From positions 3,541,501 through 3,605,500 of the forward strand of contig OU015661.1 of NCBI GenBank assembly GCA_907165275.2: DNA of 64,000 nt, read 5' to 3'. Each line of letters begins with the position of its first letter. Position 1 is the stretch's first letter. This stretch comes from Zygaena filipendulae (Eukaryota > Arthropoda > Insecta > Lepidoptera > Zygaenidae). Made by a program: the position numbers and the translations under genes. Below are positions 1 to 12,800 of the stretch, piece by piece. A model generated the notes under the pieces. That model was not told the DNA's origin, ran no database searches, and was given only the letters and a program-made list of their open reading frames with translations.

Positions 1-1222
1 CAAAATGTAATAATGTATGATGGGACCTTGATTGACAAGAACTACAATTAGACCTTAACGTACATGCTGGTGTGCGATGCCTAGCACTTAAACAGCTAAC
101 ACACGCATTATACTTTTTTATAATCTTGTATCTTTCCTTAGGGGAAAGTTTTAAAAATTCATTACATTTGGAAAAATAATCATGCATGGTAGTGTTACAT
201 AATGGGCACACAGCACCATTATTAGCAGTGAACAATGATTTAACATTTCTCCCGGGAACTGGAACTGGTCTGGAAGTTATTGGCACTCGAGCATTATTTG
301 ACTTAAACAAACTTTTCTCACCCGCTTTGAACCCCGAACCGGTCCGTTCTAAGATTTTTGTTTGTTCTTTTACAAATTTCATGAAACTTTCATATGAGGG
401 TACTGATTCTCCTCGCACAGAGTTTTCAAATAACCTAGCTGTTTCCATGTCTACCCTTTTTAGAGCAAGGTATAAGTAAAAAAAATCTAATTTATTTTTT
501 ATATCTAATTTTTCAAATGCCATCACCGATATAGAAAACTTATCAACAAATGTATTTAAACTGTCAACTGAAGCTACTTGTATTTTTTTTATATTAACTA
601 ATTCATCAAGATAAGCATTTGCTAATGATCGGACATCCTGATATTTATCTACCAAAGTTTTGTAAATCAACTCATAGTTATCACCAGTGGCAGTTAAACC
701 GGCTATGGACTCTAATGCCTTACCTGTAAGTTGGCCACATAAGTAATACACCTTAGCTGTGTTGGTCAGCTGTACATTGTCATGCACTGTACTATTAAAA
801 TTTTCGATAAACCTGGGCCATGCCGTTGTACTACCATCAAACTTTAATAATTGTATTGCAGGCAATTTAAACTGAGGGCAACTTAACTTAGTTTGATTTA
901 ATTTGGCTGGGTCCTTGACCTTTAGTGCGCTTACCTTATTTTTTATAGAAGTACACAATGTCTCGAAGGCTTCCCATTTTTTAAAACATGGTTCATACTT
1001 TGGATTGGCCTCCATCTGTAACATATTCCACATTTCTACTTTTTCAATGTATTCTGAGCGCAGTGTAGCTAGATCTGATGTTACCACTAAAAAGTTTTCT
1101 TCTTCGGATTCCGTCATTACACTTACCGATAAGTCATACATTTTTTGTACTTGAGAAAAGTACGAGTTTAAAGCCGCTTCATGTAATTTAATTTTCATGA
1201 GTAACCTTTTTTCTTCAGACAT
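1..1222 (-). mobile_element. BEL/Pao-type retrotransposon gag, 5' part, open to window edge
   Basis: Reading the minus strand from the ATG at 1222 gives about 407 uninterrupted codons that leave the window at base 1. Gag makes the particle and nucleocapsid of an LTR retrotransposon. The first ~290 residues are charged and helical, as in the insect gag domain of BEL/Pao elements, with the landmark CPQFKLPAIQLLKFDG near residue 110 and AWPRFIENF shortly after. The C-terminal part has cysteine/histidine clusters: a CPLC...C group, then CVSCL with downstream C, C..C and HH-LLH spacing, the usual BEL/Pao zinc-knuckle block that leads into the protease. No stop or frameshift is visible, so the copy is young or still constrained; pol would lie to the left. 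ATG chosen because it is the first in frame and follows a leader of ~145 bp. Confidence 0.85.
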
Positions 1223-1368
1223 CTTAACGAAAGTTATTTTTTCTTGTATTTAACACTGAACAATCAAACAAAACTTTAGGATGAATTATTGTTGTACGAA
1301 AGTAAACGTCAAACTAACAAACTTTTTAAAGTTCAACGGTGACAACTGACAGCTGCTGTCTATTACCT

Positions 1369-2314
1369 GGTGTGCGTTCCGTGGCTTCGCACGAATGCAC
1401 TCGAACGCGCTCGAGCGCGCTCTGAACCCGTTCTGTGGCTTGGTGAAATTTTACTCTGACAACTGTCAGAGCGTAGTTTCACCCGTTCCGTGGCTTAGAG
1501 TGTAACAACCAAACAACCATCTCCGAAGCAGGTTAATTTTCACTCTGACAGCTATGTATTGTTTATGAAGTGTCAAAGGTTGCGCCAAAAACCAGATTCG
1601 TCGAATAAGAAATTAATTGGAGTTCTTACAAACAAAGGGGAGGTGTCGTAGTCACAAAAAGTTTATAATTGGACGTAAAACAGTCTTATTTGCAATGTGA
1701 GTTGAGAGAAAACAAATGGCGCCTGAAATTTCAAATATTTTGAGGTTATAAAAACAACTCGATCGTTCTGTGGCTTGGTTGCAACTCAAACGAGTGAAAT
1801 TTTAACCAAACAACGCACCCAAACCCACGGAACGCACACCGGGTGTGCGTTCCGTGGCTTCGCACGAATGCACTCGAACGCGCTCGAGCGCGCTCTGAAC
1901 CCGTTCTGTGGCTTGGTGAAATTTTACTCTGACAACTGTCAGAGCGTAGTTTCACCCGTTCCGTGGCTCAGAGTGCAGCAACCAAACAACCATCTCCGAA
2001 GCAGGTTAATTTTCACTCTGACAGCTATGTATTGTTTAAGAAGTGTCAAAGTTTGCGCCAAAAACCGGATTCGTTGAAAAAGAAATTAATCGGAGTTCTT
2101 ACGAACAAAGGGGAGGTGTCGTAGTCACAAAAAGTTTATAATTGGATGTAAAACAGTCTTATTTGCAATGTGAGTTGAGAGAAAACAAATGGCGCCTGAA
2201 ATTTCAAATATTTTGAGGTTATAAAAACAACTCGATCGTTCTGTGGCTTGGTTGCAACTCAAACGAGTGAAATTTTAACCGAACAACTGCGCCCAAATCC
2301 ACGGAACGCACACC
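1369..2314. repeat. Tandem pair of ~473-bp units with palindromic ends
   Basis: Two near-identical units, 1369-1840 and 1842-2314, lie head to tail with a period of 473 bp. Each starts GGTGTGCGTTCCGTGG and ends with its inverse complement, so the junction around 1825-1860 is a perfect palindrome. A third partial start (GGTGTCGTTCC) follows at about 2316. Inside are CGCTCGAGCGCG and a TATAAAA motif. Two readings fit. They may be tandem LTRs of the neighbouring BEL/Pao element, since each starts TG and ends CA inside the palindrome and lies about 145 bp upstream of gag. They may instead be tandem TIR elements, since the inverted ends are longer than usual for LTRs. No clear TGG primer-binding site follows the unit on the gag side. 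Confidence 0.75.
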
Positions 2315-3723
2315 TGGTGTCGTTCCAACTCACTGACTAACCACAACCAACCAACGAGTTATCAATAATCGAGCAAATATACTAAGTCGATATCGATTAA
2401 TTGATTGTGAGTATAATCGAATGAATCGATTCGCCGTTCGCACTTGACCCTACTTAGTAGAAGCAACGAATGTAGACACTGGCTGTTGACAATTGACACT
2501 TGACAAGAATGTGCAATACGACGTTAACAACTGGTAGGTAGGTAATAGATAATAATTATGCAAAATGGCGATCTATTCTACCAATTACCAAGCTAACCTC
2601 AAACGAAATATTCGGTTATCTTATATTGTATTTAACATTTAAATGGACTGTATATCATAAATAATAAATGGCAAATCCTGGATATATAAATCCGGTAAGA
2701 AGTGACCAAAATTAATGTGTGGGCGCCGAAATAAAACCGGGAGACCGGTAGGTATGCCCGGGATTAGCGACCCGGCGAATTAACCTCGAACACCTTAGCC
2801 AACTCAAAAACCGACTCACCTGAGCGACTCGAGCGGCGAGGGTCTCTCTTTCTCCACGGTAAATGTTCGGATGTCCACAGTGGGTGAAAACAAGGTGGTG
2901 ATGCTTCAATTTGCTGGCACTCGTGAGCGTCTCTTGACAGCTAGCAAAAAAACGTCCGCACGTCGCACAGCTCTGAGCACACATGCTTGAATGACAGGTG
3001 ATTGATGTAACAGTTCAGATTCGAGTCGCGACACGTTCGGAAACGTTAATCGGCGCCAGAGCATACGAATTTGTCGGCTCATGAGCGGCGGCGGATGATC
3101 GAAACTTAAATTACCGGCTGGCCAATGCCCAGTTCATTTACGCGCAAACATTACTACTTACTACTAAGTACTATCTATTAGACGGAAAAAAGTTAGCAGC
3201 CTGCGGTCAGCTTCATTTTGTAGATTTCAATAGCTTTGCTCTCTCAATAAAAAACGCCGCCGCACTGCCACCGTTTGTACTGGAAAGGTGTTCAGAATCT
3301 ATGCTGAAAGCTGAAAATTAACTGAATTCGCGTATGCTACCGCCACCTGTGTTAAAGTTGTACGTACTATTAAGTTGTATTACGGTTAGTGTAGCTGAAA
3401 ACAGGAAAACAGCTGTTCTCGTATCGATTTCCATGTAACCGCCTCCAAAACGAGTTACCGCAACTGCAGTAACCCTCAGGTTCTCTTATTTAATGTCAAC
3501 AAATATTCTAGAACAACCACCATTCGTGGATGGAAGCCGACTAAGTGCTAAATCAACTTTTCTGTTTTACCGAAATTACAAGGTCCAGAGTACCTACAAA
3601 ATTCCTAACTTCCACTGAAGATACCAAATAGTTATTGTTATTGGTAAAGGTTGAGGTTATGTTTATGTGTAGCGTTAATTAAGCAAAATTAGGTCCGTGT
3701 TGAATTATTATGAACGGAATAAA
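2315..3723. other. Upstream region of the GGT gene; no ORF supported
   Basis: No coding exon is supported. The stretch 2695-3105 is richer in G+C than its surroundings and contains several CpG-containing blocks, fitting a promoter or noncoding first exon of the GGT gene; a donor-like CCACG/GTAAAT sits near 2856-2866. This is positional inference. The rest is AT-rich. Confidence 0.3.
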
Positions 3724-3872
3724 ATGGGGCACTCGGTCAAGAGTGGTCTGCACCGGAGGAACTTTTTATCGAGTCAACAAGACGATGCTTCCACAAACAC
3801 TATACGGCTCCTTACTCCGATCCAAGGCCTAATATTTCACGGGTATACCAATGGTGACGATGACTATATACA
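3724..3872 (+). CDS. GGT first coding exon (N-terminal cytoplasmic tail)
   Basis: This exon is not obvious from open frames alone. From ATG 3724 the frame is open for 49 codons plus two bases and ends at a strong donor CA/GTAAGT. The two leftover bases join the first base of the 5660 exon to make His50, followed directly by [10 protein letters not shown] and the membrane anchor. It encodes a polar, acidic tail (starts MGHSVKSG, ends YTNGDDDYI). A different ATG in this stretch (3851) would give the wrong phase and a stop after splicing, which is why 3724 was chosen. The tail is longer than the handful of residues before the anchor in human GGT1. Confidence 0.75.
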
Positions 3873-6800
3873 GTAAGTAAATAATTGTGAAATATAACAC
3901 CAACTCTGAGTTTTTACGTTACAAAGTTTAACGGTTATTAATCGCCAAGTTTATGTACACTTCCTATTGCGCTTTTAATTTTAATTACATACCTAAACTA
4001 GCCGTCCCTCGCGGTTTCACCCGCGATAATTTCGAAGTTCCCGCGGAATTGTTCCATACAAACTTTGCAACCCCTTTTCATCCCCTTAGGGGTTGAATTT
4101 TCAATGCCTAGACGTTATACAAAGAACACACCCTCCAAGTTTCAGGTCTCTACGATCAGCGGTTTAGGCGTTGATCCATCAGTCATTCAGGACAAAGCAT
4201 TTTATATGTATAGATTATTAGACCAACTTTTCCCGTAGCGGTTGCACCCGCGGTAATGTCACGATTTCCTCGAAAACTCTTTCATTTCATGAAATATACC
4301 CTATGTACTGTTCAATATCCTAAATTAGTAGTATATAGCTATAAAACAGATAGCCGATCCCCGTGGTTCCAAGTTCTTTAGGTATTTGGGAATAAAAAAT
4401 TTCCTATATTATGGATACCTACTGTAGCTCGAAGCTCCCGCGGGAATTCCGGGTTACAATATAGCCTATGTTACTCAGAGATAATGTAGCATTCTAATGG
4501 AGAAAGAATTTTAAAATTTCAGTCCAGTAGATAGTTTTTGATTTAAATCGTATAATAGGTTCAAACAAAAAAAATCAAATCCTTCCCCTTAAGTTTATAT
4601 ACATACTAGCTGTCCCCCGCGATTTCATCCGCGGTATTTTCGGAGTTCCCGCGGGAATCCCGGTAAAAAAGTACTCTATGTCCTTCTTGGTACCCCTGAC
4701 AGTAGTTTACGGTGGTTAGCTGTTCCCCGCATTAGTGCCGGAGTTCCCGCGGGAATTCCGGGGTGAAAAACTATCCTATCATTTAAGTTGGACCATATTA
4801 TAAATGGTTACAAAATTTAATCAAAATCCGTTCAGTAGTTTTGGAGTCCATCGCGGACAAACAACGTGACACGTGATTTATATTTATATATTAAGATAAG
4901 ATAGGCTAGTTAGGCGCTTCTGTAGGAAAATATTACTCCAACGGATTACTCTTTACAAACAAACCTTTTTACGATATTAAAATAGATGATATCACCAAAA
5001 ATCTACGTCCGTTCCTTAAAAATATGGTACTAACTAGTGGTGGCTTCTCATCTTGGGCGCACCGTCCGCGTCAGTTTGGCTGGAGATGCTGAGCTTGTCG
5101 CACAAACGAACACGACAAGTATGCACAGTTCGAGGGCAATTATGTGTTGGGCAAACGTCAAGATATTAGGGTAAAGATGCCAAACGATCCGACGGCGATT
5201 TGGGGAGAAAAGCGGTTACCTTGTCTAGTTTAATTGGTCCATGCCTTGGTCTGAGTCGTTTTTGGTGCAGAGGTTGTCTGTGGCCACTGGCCACTGAAAA
5301 TGGCAATGCAGCGAGTATCATGGCCACTTTTCTGAAGGAAGTGACCTAGAGCTGACAATTCTCATATAGTGGTTGACAATGATTATAATAATAATAAGCA
5401 ATGATTATTATTTATAATTAAAATATAGTAAGTATTTAAATAATAAAAGAACTTTTATATGAATTTGAACAAAAGTGAAAAAAAAAAATTAACAGTGCTA
5501 TAGTTGTTTCTCGCGGTTTTGCCCGCGTTAAATTCGGAGTTTTCGCGAGAATTCCCGGATACAAAGTTACTACTGTGCCACGTGCCCATTCGCCCCCTAT
5601 TCTATAAAGTAAAAAAATACGTATAAATACTCTACTAACTGTATTATCTTTGTCCGCAGCCCGTTGAAGCAGCGGCTGTCCAAAACTACCATAGTAGTTC
5701 TGATAGCAGTCTCACTTATCATACTGGCATGGATATGCGGCTACCTGATAGGCGTGACGGACTTCCGGTCTGCGTCCGGGAAGCCGTCGGAGCCTCCAGA
5801 CCCGGAAGTGCCACTGCCGCCCTCCCCGTCGTGGCTGCATGTGTTCCAAAAGGCTGCTGTATGCACGGATGCTCCTCAGTGCTCACAGATAGGACGGTGA
5901 GACTATAATTATATAGTTAGACAGGTACAAATATTAGGTAAATATTTTTGCATATAGACTTTGCTGCTTTTGATTTAGGGATAGAGAAAAAAAAATATAG
6001 GTAAGCTTTACGTATGTACTGTAACGTAATATACGTAGTATTTTAAAGTAGGTACCCTACCTCAAAAAGTGAAAGAACCCTTATAGGACCACTTCGTGTC
6101 CGTCTGTCTATCTGGCTATCTGTCAAGACCCTTTATCTCATGAACGCGTGCAGGTTAACACTATAATATCTAATATCCAGATCTGGAATCCCTTGTAGCT
6201 GTGAAGAAATCAACGCACGACATCTCGCACTTGGTCACAGTGCAGAGTCCCCACTGTTGAGGCTGTAGGCCTAATCTAACACAGAGGGTATGTGGGTGCG
6301 GTCCGTGTGTGGTTTTGTTATCTTTACACAGTTATACACGTTTTCAATTCGTTTCTATTATAGATACGCGTGGAATTTAAAACCCAGTGTCCACTCACAA
6401 TGTACCTATTCTTTTAATATGAAGGTTGTGGTACCTAACTTTTTTTATTATGGGTCATTCCCTAACGCGAAGCGAGAATTCTATGTTTCTTCGTTCACCG
6501 ATTTCTACCGTATTACCTATTAATAACTAAGGTAATAACTAACCGGTGTATGAACAAGGAAACGTGAAACTCTCACTTCGCGCTAGAAATGGACCTTTAT
6601 GGGCAAAATTCTGCTAATAAATGTAGTTACTTAAAATTATACTGCTCCTGCATCCTGCATTGTAAATAATTACACTACATTAATTAATTGCATTAATTAT
6701 GTGCCATTAACTACGTAATAAATGTATTGAATTTGAGTAGATATCTATAAAGGTCTCACCTCATATACCACCATGGCGACAGTGAGTAGGGATGTTGGCG

Positions 6801-9800
6801 ACTTTAGAAAATAAAATTTTTTAATAGTTCGTCAGAAAATAAAAATAAAAACAATAGACACGTATTTTTTGCTTTTTCAAATTAATGAAAATATATAGAG
6901 AAGAGCTGTCCCGTGCGGTTTCACCCGCGATAATTTCGAAATTCCATTGTTCCATACAAACTTTTCAACCGCTTTTCATCCCCTTAGGGCTTGAATTTTC
7001 AAAAATCCTTTCTTATCGGATGCCTACGTCATACAAAGAACACACCCTCCAAGTTTCAGGTCTCTACGATCAGCGGTTTAGGTTGTGCGTTGATCCATCA
7101 GTCATTCGGGACAAAGGATTTTATATATATAGAAGATAGAAGATAAAGCGCATTAAAGTTTAGGGTAAGGGCTGGTGACTTCATTAACCGGTATAAGCCC
7201 CCATACAAACTACACCGGATAGTGACGTTACGCGAAATTTCAACTCAATGTATCGCCGTTATTTTTTGATTAGGTAAAAAAAGAAAAAAATACGTGTCCA
7301 ATATTTTTGAATTAATCTACAAGACGGACTAAAAAATAAATTGTCAACTAGCCCATTGTCATAATACGAGTAGTAGGTATTATGTACAAAAAACCTAATC
7401 GAGGTGGGAGCGTCGTGCGTCGCGGTTTTGTATTGCGTGAGCAAAACTGGTTCTTTGAAAAGACCTTTGATATTTTTGCCACAAATGAGTTAATGAATAA
7501 ACAAGAGATGTATTTAGGTATGTATATTTATTAATTTTTTATACTGTTACAACTACCGATATATTGTTGTGAACTTTTACCTCAATGTGACATTTACCTT
7601 TAGGTACCTACTTAGATACTCGTTCTATTGCGATCAATTGCGATCGTGACTAGCGTACAATGAGTCATATAAAATTAAAAGAAAATGGTATGAATATTTT
7701 GAATGGTAAAATATCACGAAATATTAATCACTAGATATTCTTAAAAAAATAACGGTCAGCTTATCCGATGCTTCCGTGTTCTGATTATACCACTCATAAA
7801 TTGTAATTATATTTTAACTCACATCTTTCTCGATTGAAACAAGGTTAAGTTTTATTAATTCCTTAGTAAATATGTTTCGTTTCAACTCAGGTGTATAATT
7901 TGTGAGTTCTTGTAAAGTGGTAATGTTGCAGGTTTTCACACATGTGCAGTCCTGGTACAATGTTGCCCGATGGTGTAATTTTCCAATAAATTCAGCGGAC
8001 TATCAAATTACTAAAACGAAACTATGAATTGAAGCCGAGAGCATAGCAATACATATATTTATAAATATTGTCAGTCGTTGAATCTTATTGCAATAGTAAT
8101 AAAGTTCAATGACTGAGGAGTGATTACATATTTATGGTTCTGAGTTCTGACTGTACACTTTGAAGCAGCAGCCACCACCAGCACCACTGGGAAATCAACA
8201 AAATATTCATTATCAGTACTCACTCACAGATCAGTATTAAAATCACTTATATAGATTTGTGATTTGTAAAGTCTCATTAAGAAATTAGCAATATCTTATC
8301 TTAAAGCTCTTCTTTACGATCAATATTATATCATACCTACCTGCTGTAGATCGTTTCTTCAGTAAAGATAATAATCAAGAAAAATCATTTATTTGATAAT
8401 TTTAAACGCTGATTTTTCAGGGAATATCGATAATAGTGCAGCAGTGGCAACACACGTAGGCACCCACACAATGAAAATCTGCGTAATCAGGTCGTAGTCA
8501 GCGCTCTCCACCAATCGCGTTTCGAGAACTTTATCGACGCGCATGCGGTCAATGACGTTCCCCCGTGTATATAAGCCGCTGCAGCACGCGCTCCGCGAAC
8601 ATTTTGTAAAACCAAAATCTCGGGGGTACAGCTGTCACTGTGACATAATTCGTGTTAACTCAAGCCAGTCTATCAAAACAACAAATATGTCTGAAGCTTT
8701 CTTTGATGAATACGACTATTACAATTTCGAGCACGACAAACACATTTTCTCCGGTCACGGCGGCAAGCAGCGCACAAAGAAGGAAGCGAACGAGCACACA
8801 AACCACTTCGACCCTTCCGGCCATTCTAGAAAGATCGTCAAGAAACTAGTGAACACAGAGAACCACAAGAAAGCGGGCGCCGTGAAACATTAAGATGACT
8901 CAAACATGATCAACGACAATGGCGTGTGAATGGATTATCGAGTAGCCTAACGAAATGGGGACGTTTTGGCAGATATGGCGGACACCTGAACAGAGTTTGA
9001 GGGTCTGCTCATTGCAGAGATCAGTGGAACTTCCAAGATGGTTTCCGACGGAGGGAATCTACAGTTATACGGCGCACGTAAGCAACATAAAGTCGACAAG
9101 CAGCAACGTTTGGCAGGTACCTAATAAATGAGGTGAGGTGCACAGCGATCGCTGTCTGCGCCAGTGAATTCTATTTTGGACTCGACACCGTTCCGAAGAC
9201 TGATCTCGATCTCTGAGCTTGTTGTAAAGCTCAAAATTGCTGTGTTATTAATTCCTAAACTAGTTTTATTACGTTTATTTTTGTATCCTGCAGCCCTAAA
9301 TATGTTTTTATGGGTAAAAAGGTACTCAAGAGACTGTAATAATTTATTTAAGATGAAAATAAAAATAGTAATAATATGATTGTAAAACTTCTTTTTTTAT
9401 TTGTACCTACTTTCTTGATTGATTGATTGTGTTCTCTAGCCGTCTCGGTTCGTGAGACGGAGGTTATTTTAATAGCGTTAGGCTAGGTTTGTTTTTGTCT
9501 GCTGTTATGTATTCATTGTATGCACCCATACAAAGACTGACGTATCGCATGTTTACACACAAAACTAACCTTGAATGTCGAGCCGGTCGTTGTGAGGTGG
9601 CTGGCCTTGTCTGCTATAAACTGACCGCTCATCAATATCGGTAGCCAATTGCTAGTAGGTACATCCATTCTTATTGCGACGCAGTTTTTCCAAGTTATAC
9701 CAGTATTATTATAAAATGATTATATAACCTATTTTAAATATTTTTTGTATTGAATTAGCCGTGGCAGTAGGTAAAATTCTCGATTCTAAATCAAAGATAG

Positions 9801-12800
9801 CAAATATCACAGATCATCGTGGTACCTTTAAATCTTTTCTAGTCTAGGTCTAAATATATGTGTGTAAAATTCACAAATCCCGTAGGCATCTGACAATTCT
9901 TTGAGCAATTTGCACTAAGCCCGCGTGATAGACTATGGTCCAAGTATCTACATACACGTACCTAGATATCTAGCGGAGAGGACAATTTTTGTATAGGCTC
10001 ATTACTCTAGTTTATAATTTGATACTTTCTCTCAACTCTTTTCAAAAATTAGGCAAGACAATTACGTAAGAATTCCATTAGGTACATAACATACCTACAG
10101 GATTAGATAGATATTAACATATAAACAACTTTGTTTGAATAGATTAGATTTAATAATAATTAAAATTACCTTTATGTTCTCCTAAAAGTAAATACATGTA
10201 ATGGTTACAAATAAATAGTTTCAAAAGTAGAGATCATACTTTGTGGGAGACAGGCGCCTAAACTAGGTAAACCATGTGTTATAGGACTCCTGGTCCCCTC
10301 TCACAAACGAACTTAACTTAATAAAGGTAACTTATAATCTTAATAATAATAACAGATATACTGTATCTATTACAGATCTATGGTATAGGGTTATAAGGTT
10401 TAAGCTGTTGCTGCAAAAGCTTAATCTACTTGTGAAAACCGCATGACAATTCAGTATGTAGATTCGGAGCTTATCATGAACAGGCAGACAGAGATTTCTT
10501 CCGTGATCGTCCGTCATGAATCTCAAACCCGGAATAAGTTTTACGCTTCTTAATTCTTACATCACACGCGTGTTTTAAAAACATTCGCAAAATGAAATGG
10601 AAATCTTGTCGTTATTTTTATCATCAACCGGAAGACATTGGCCAATCTATAGGTAGATACTTACTAATATTATAAAGAGGTAAATTTTGCGAGTTTTCGA
10701 ATTGTGAGTTGACTTGGCTGTGTGACTTGGAGTGAATTGGCTACTTAACTTTTTTTTTAATATTAGACACGTATTTTTTTCTTGTTTTACGTACTTAATC
10801 AAAATAACGGCGATACATTGAGTTGAATTTTGCGTGACGTCACAACCAGGTGCAGTTTGTACAGGGCTTATACTGAATAATGACGTCACGAGTCCCCACC
10901 CTAAACTTTAATGCGCTCTATCTATGTTTATTTTCATTAATTAAAAAAAAAGCAAAAAATACGTGTCTATTATTTTTTTATTTTCTAAGTGACGTACTAA
11001 TTTGAATTTCGATTTTCATACCCCGGAAAATACACCCAATTCGGAGTTTGTGACGTCGCATTGTAGGGGGGTAATCTCAGGATCTACAGATCCGATTTGA
11101 AAAAAATTTCACTTATAGGAACCTATGGTAGTCTTGAGTGATATCGGGTACTACTTATCCCGAAATTTCCACGGGAACTCCGAAATTACCACAGGTGAAC
11201 CCGCGGGGGCCAGCTAGTCCCATATAAAGGTCAATCGTGCAATATATCTATACCTATCTATTATAACAGATATAATACCAACCTATGTAACGTTTTTAAT
11301 AGTTACAAAAAATAGTAGGTACAAAAGGTAAACTTAAGGCAGCCCTTCCTGACCTGTAATCATGTCATCCACGTACAAACATTACGTACCAAATTTCAGT
11401 GATATTATTTACAAGAATGGCTCGGCGGTGGACGCGGCGATCGCAGCAATGTTTTGCAACGGGGTATTCAACATGCAGAGCATGGGCCTCGGGGGCGGCT
11501 TCTTCATGACAGTCTACATCAAAGAGGAAAAGAAGGCCTACATCGTTAACAGCAGAGAGAAAGCACCCGGTGCTGCTACAGAGAACATGTTCGAGGGCAA
11601 CTCTGTTAAGTCATCCAAAGGTAAAGATTATAGATTATCCACACCTCAGAAAACACACTCCAAGCTTCCAGCTTCTAACCCCTCACTACTTTATTGAATG
11701 GCTGCCAGTGCTGTTCAAAATATGACCGATATTTAATTTACTACAAGTAAAAAGCTCAACAAATATTCTATCGGCCTCCTGATAATAAATGATAATGTGT
11801 ACCTATAAGTACTTAGGTATGTATTTATAAAGGTGACTTCAAAAATAAAACAATCGGTATTTACGTGACCTAGATAATCCGATATCTTTACTTAACAGTT
11901 TTAGTACACGAACAATATATTTTTATCACCTGTACGGATTATGTAAACTATTCACTTTAAATTTCTAATTAAAGCAATTTTTTTATACCTTTACATTAGG
12001 TATTTTTTTTTAATGAAAAAATTATGTAGCAACAATCTTAAAATCTGATCGCTAAAGTTACGCAACCAAAAATATATATTGTGTAACTTTATAATTAGAA
12101 GATTTATTTTTAAGTTATTTAGCTTAACGAACTTACAAGTTCAGTTTGTGTACGTGAAACCAGAGCTTTCTCTTGGATCTCGTTCAACTGCTTTTTCTCC
12201 CCACATTATATCTATGTAGCCAGCTACAAACTTGCTCGCAAAGTTTCACTAACAATAACTTTATTTAGGGGCCAGCGGATAAATAATAAAACCATAATCT
12301 CGGCAAAATAGTAGATCTGTAATTATCCAATGTTTTAGACTACCTATTGTCTTTTGCGTAATGAGGATGTGTTATGAGTTCTATAGCAAGAAGAGCTTTG
12401 TAAAACTAACGGCCGCACTCAGAGTCGACTTTAATGATTACTTAGTTAAGTATCGATTTTTAAAACAAAACTGCCGCAATCAGAGACGTTCAGTAAATTA
12501 ATATAAATTGGCATTTAATGAGATGTAACTTTATTAGTTAAGTGCCAATTAACATTATATTCATTATTCTTGTAGGTCCTCTAGCGGTGGGCGTGCCTGG
12601 TGAGCTGCGAGGGATGTGGGCGGCGTACAAGAGATGGGGACGGCTGCCTTGGAAGTCTCTGATAACTCCCACGCTAGAGTTCTGCAAATACGGGTTCACC
12701 GTCAGTCAGGCGCTACGCGATGGAATGCTTATTGCACCATTCATAAAAAATGACCTTCATCTTATGTAAGTAACTCCTGAAGACCAACAGATTGTACATT

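Noticed and set aside
1746..2077. Open frames in both strands of the 473-bp tandem units
   Set aside because: They are by-products of the repeat; frames differ between copies and no motif is present.
5664..5900. Open frame read as starting with Met at 5664
   Set aside because: The codon is TTG, not ATG; the segment is an internal exon beginning at 5660 after a TTGTCCGCAG acceptor.
8543..8686. Longer NUPR1 frame from the in-frame ATG at 8543
   Set aside because: It would start upstream of the TATA box, and its translation shows no family similarity before [10 protein letters not shown].
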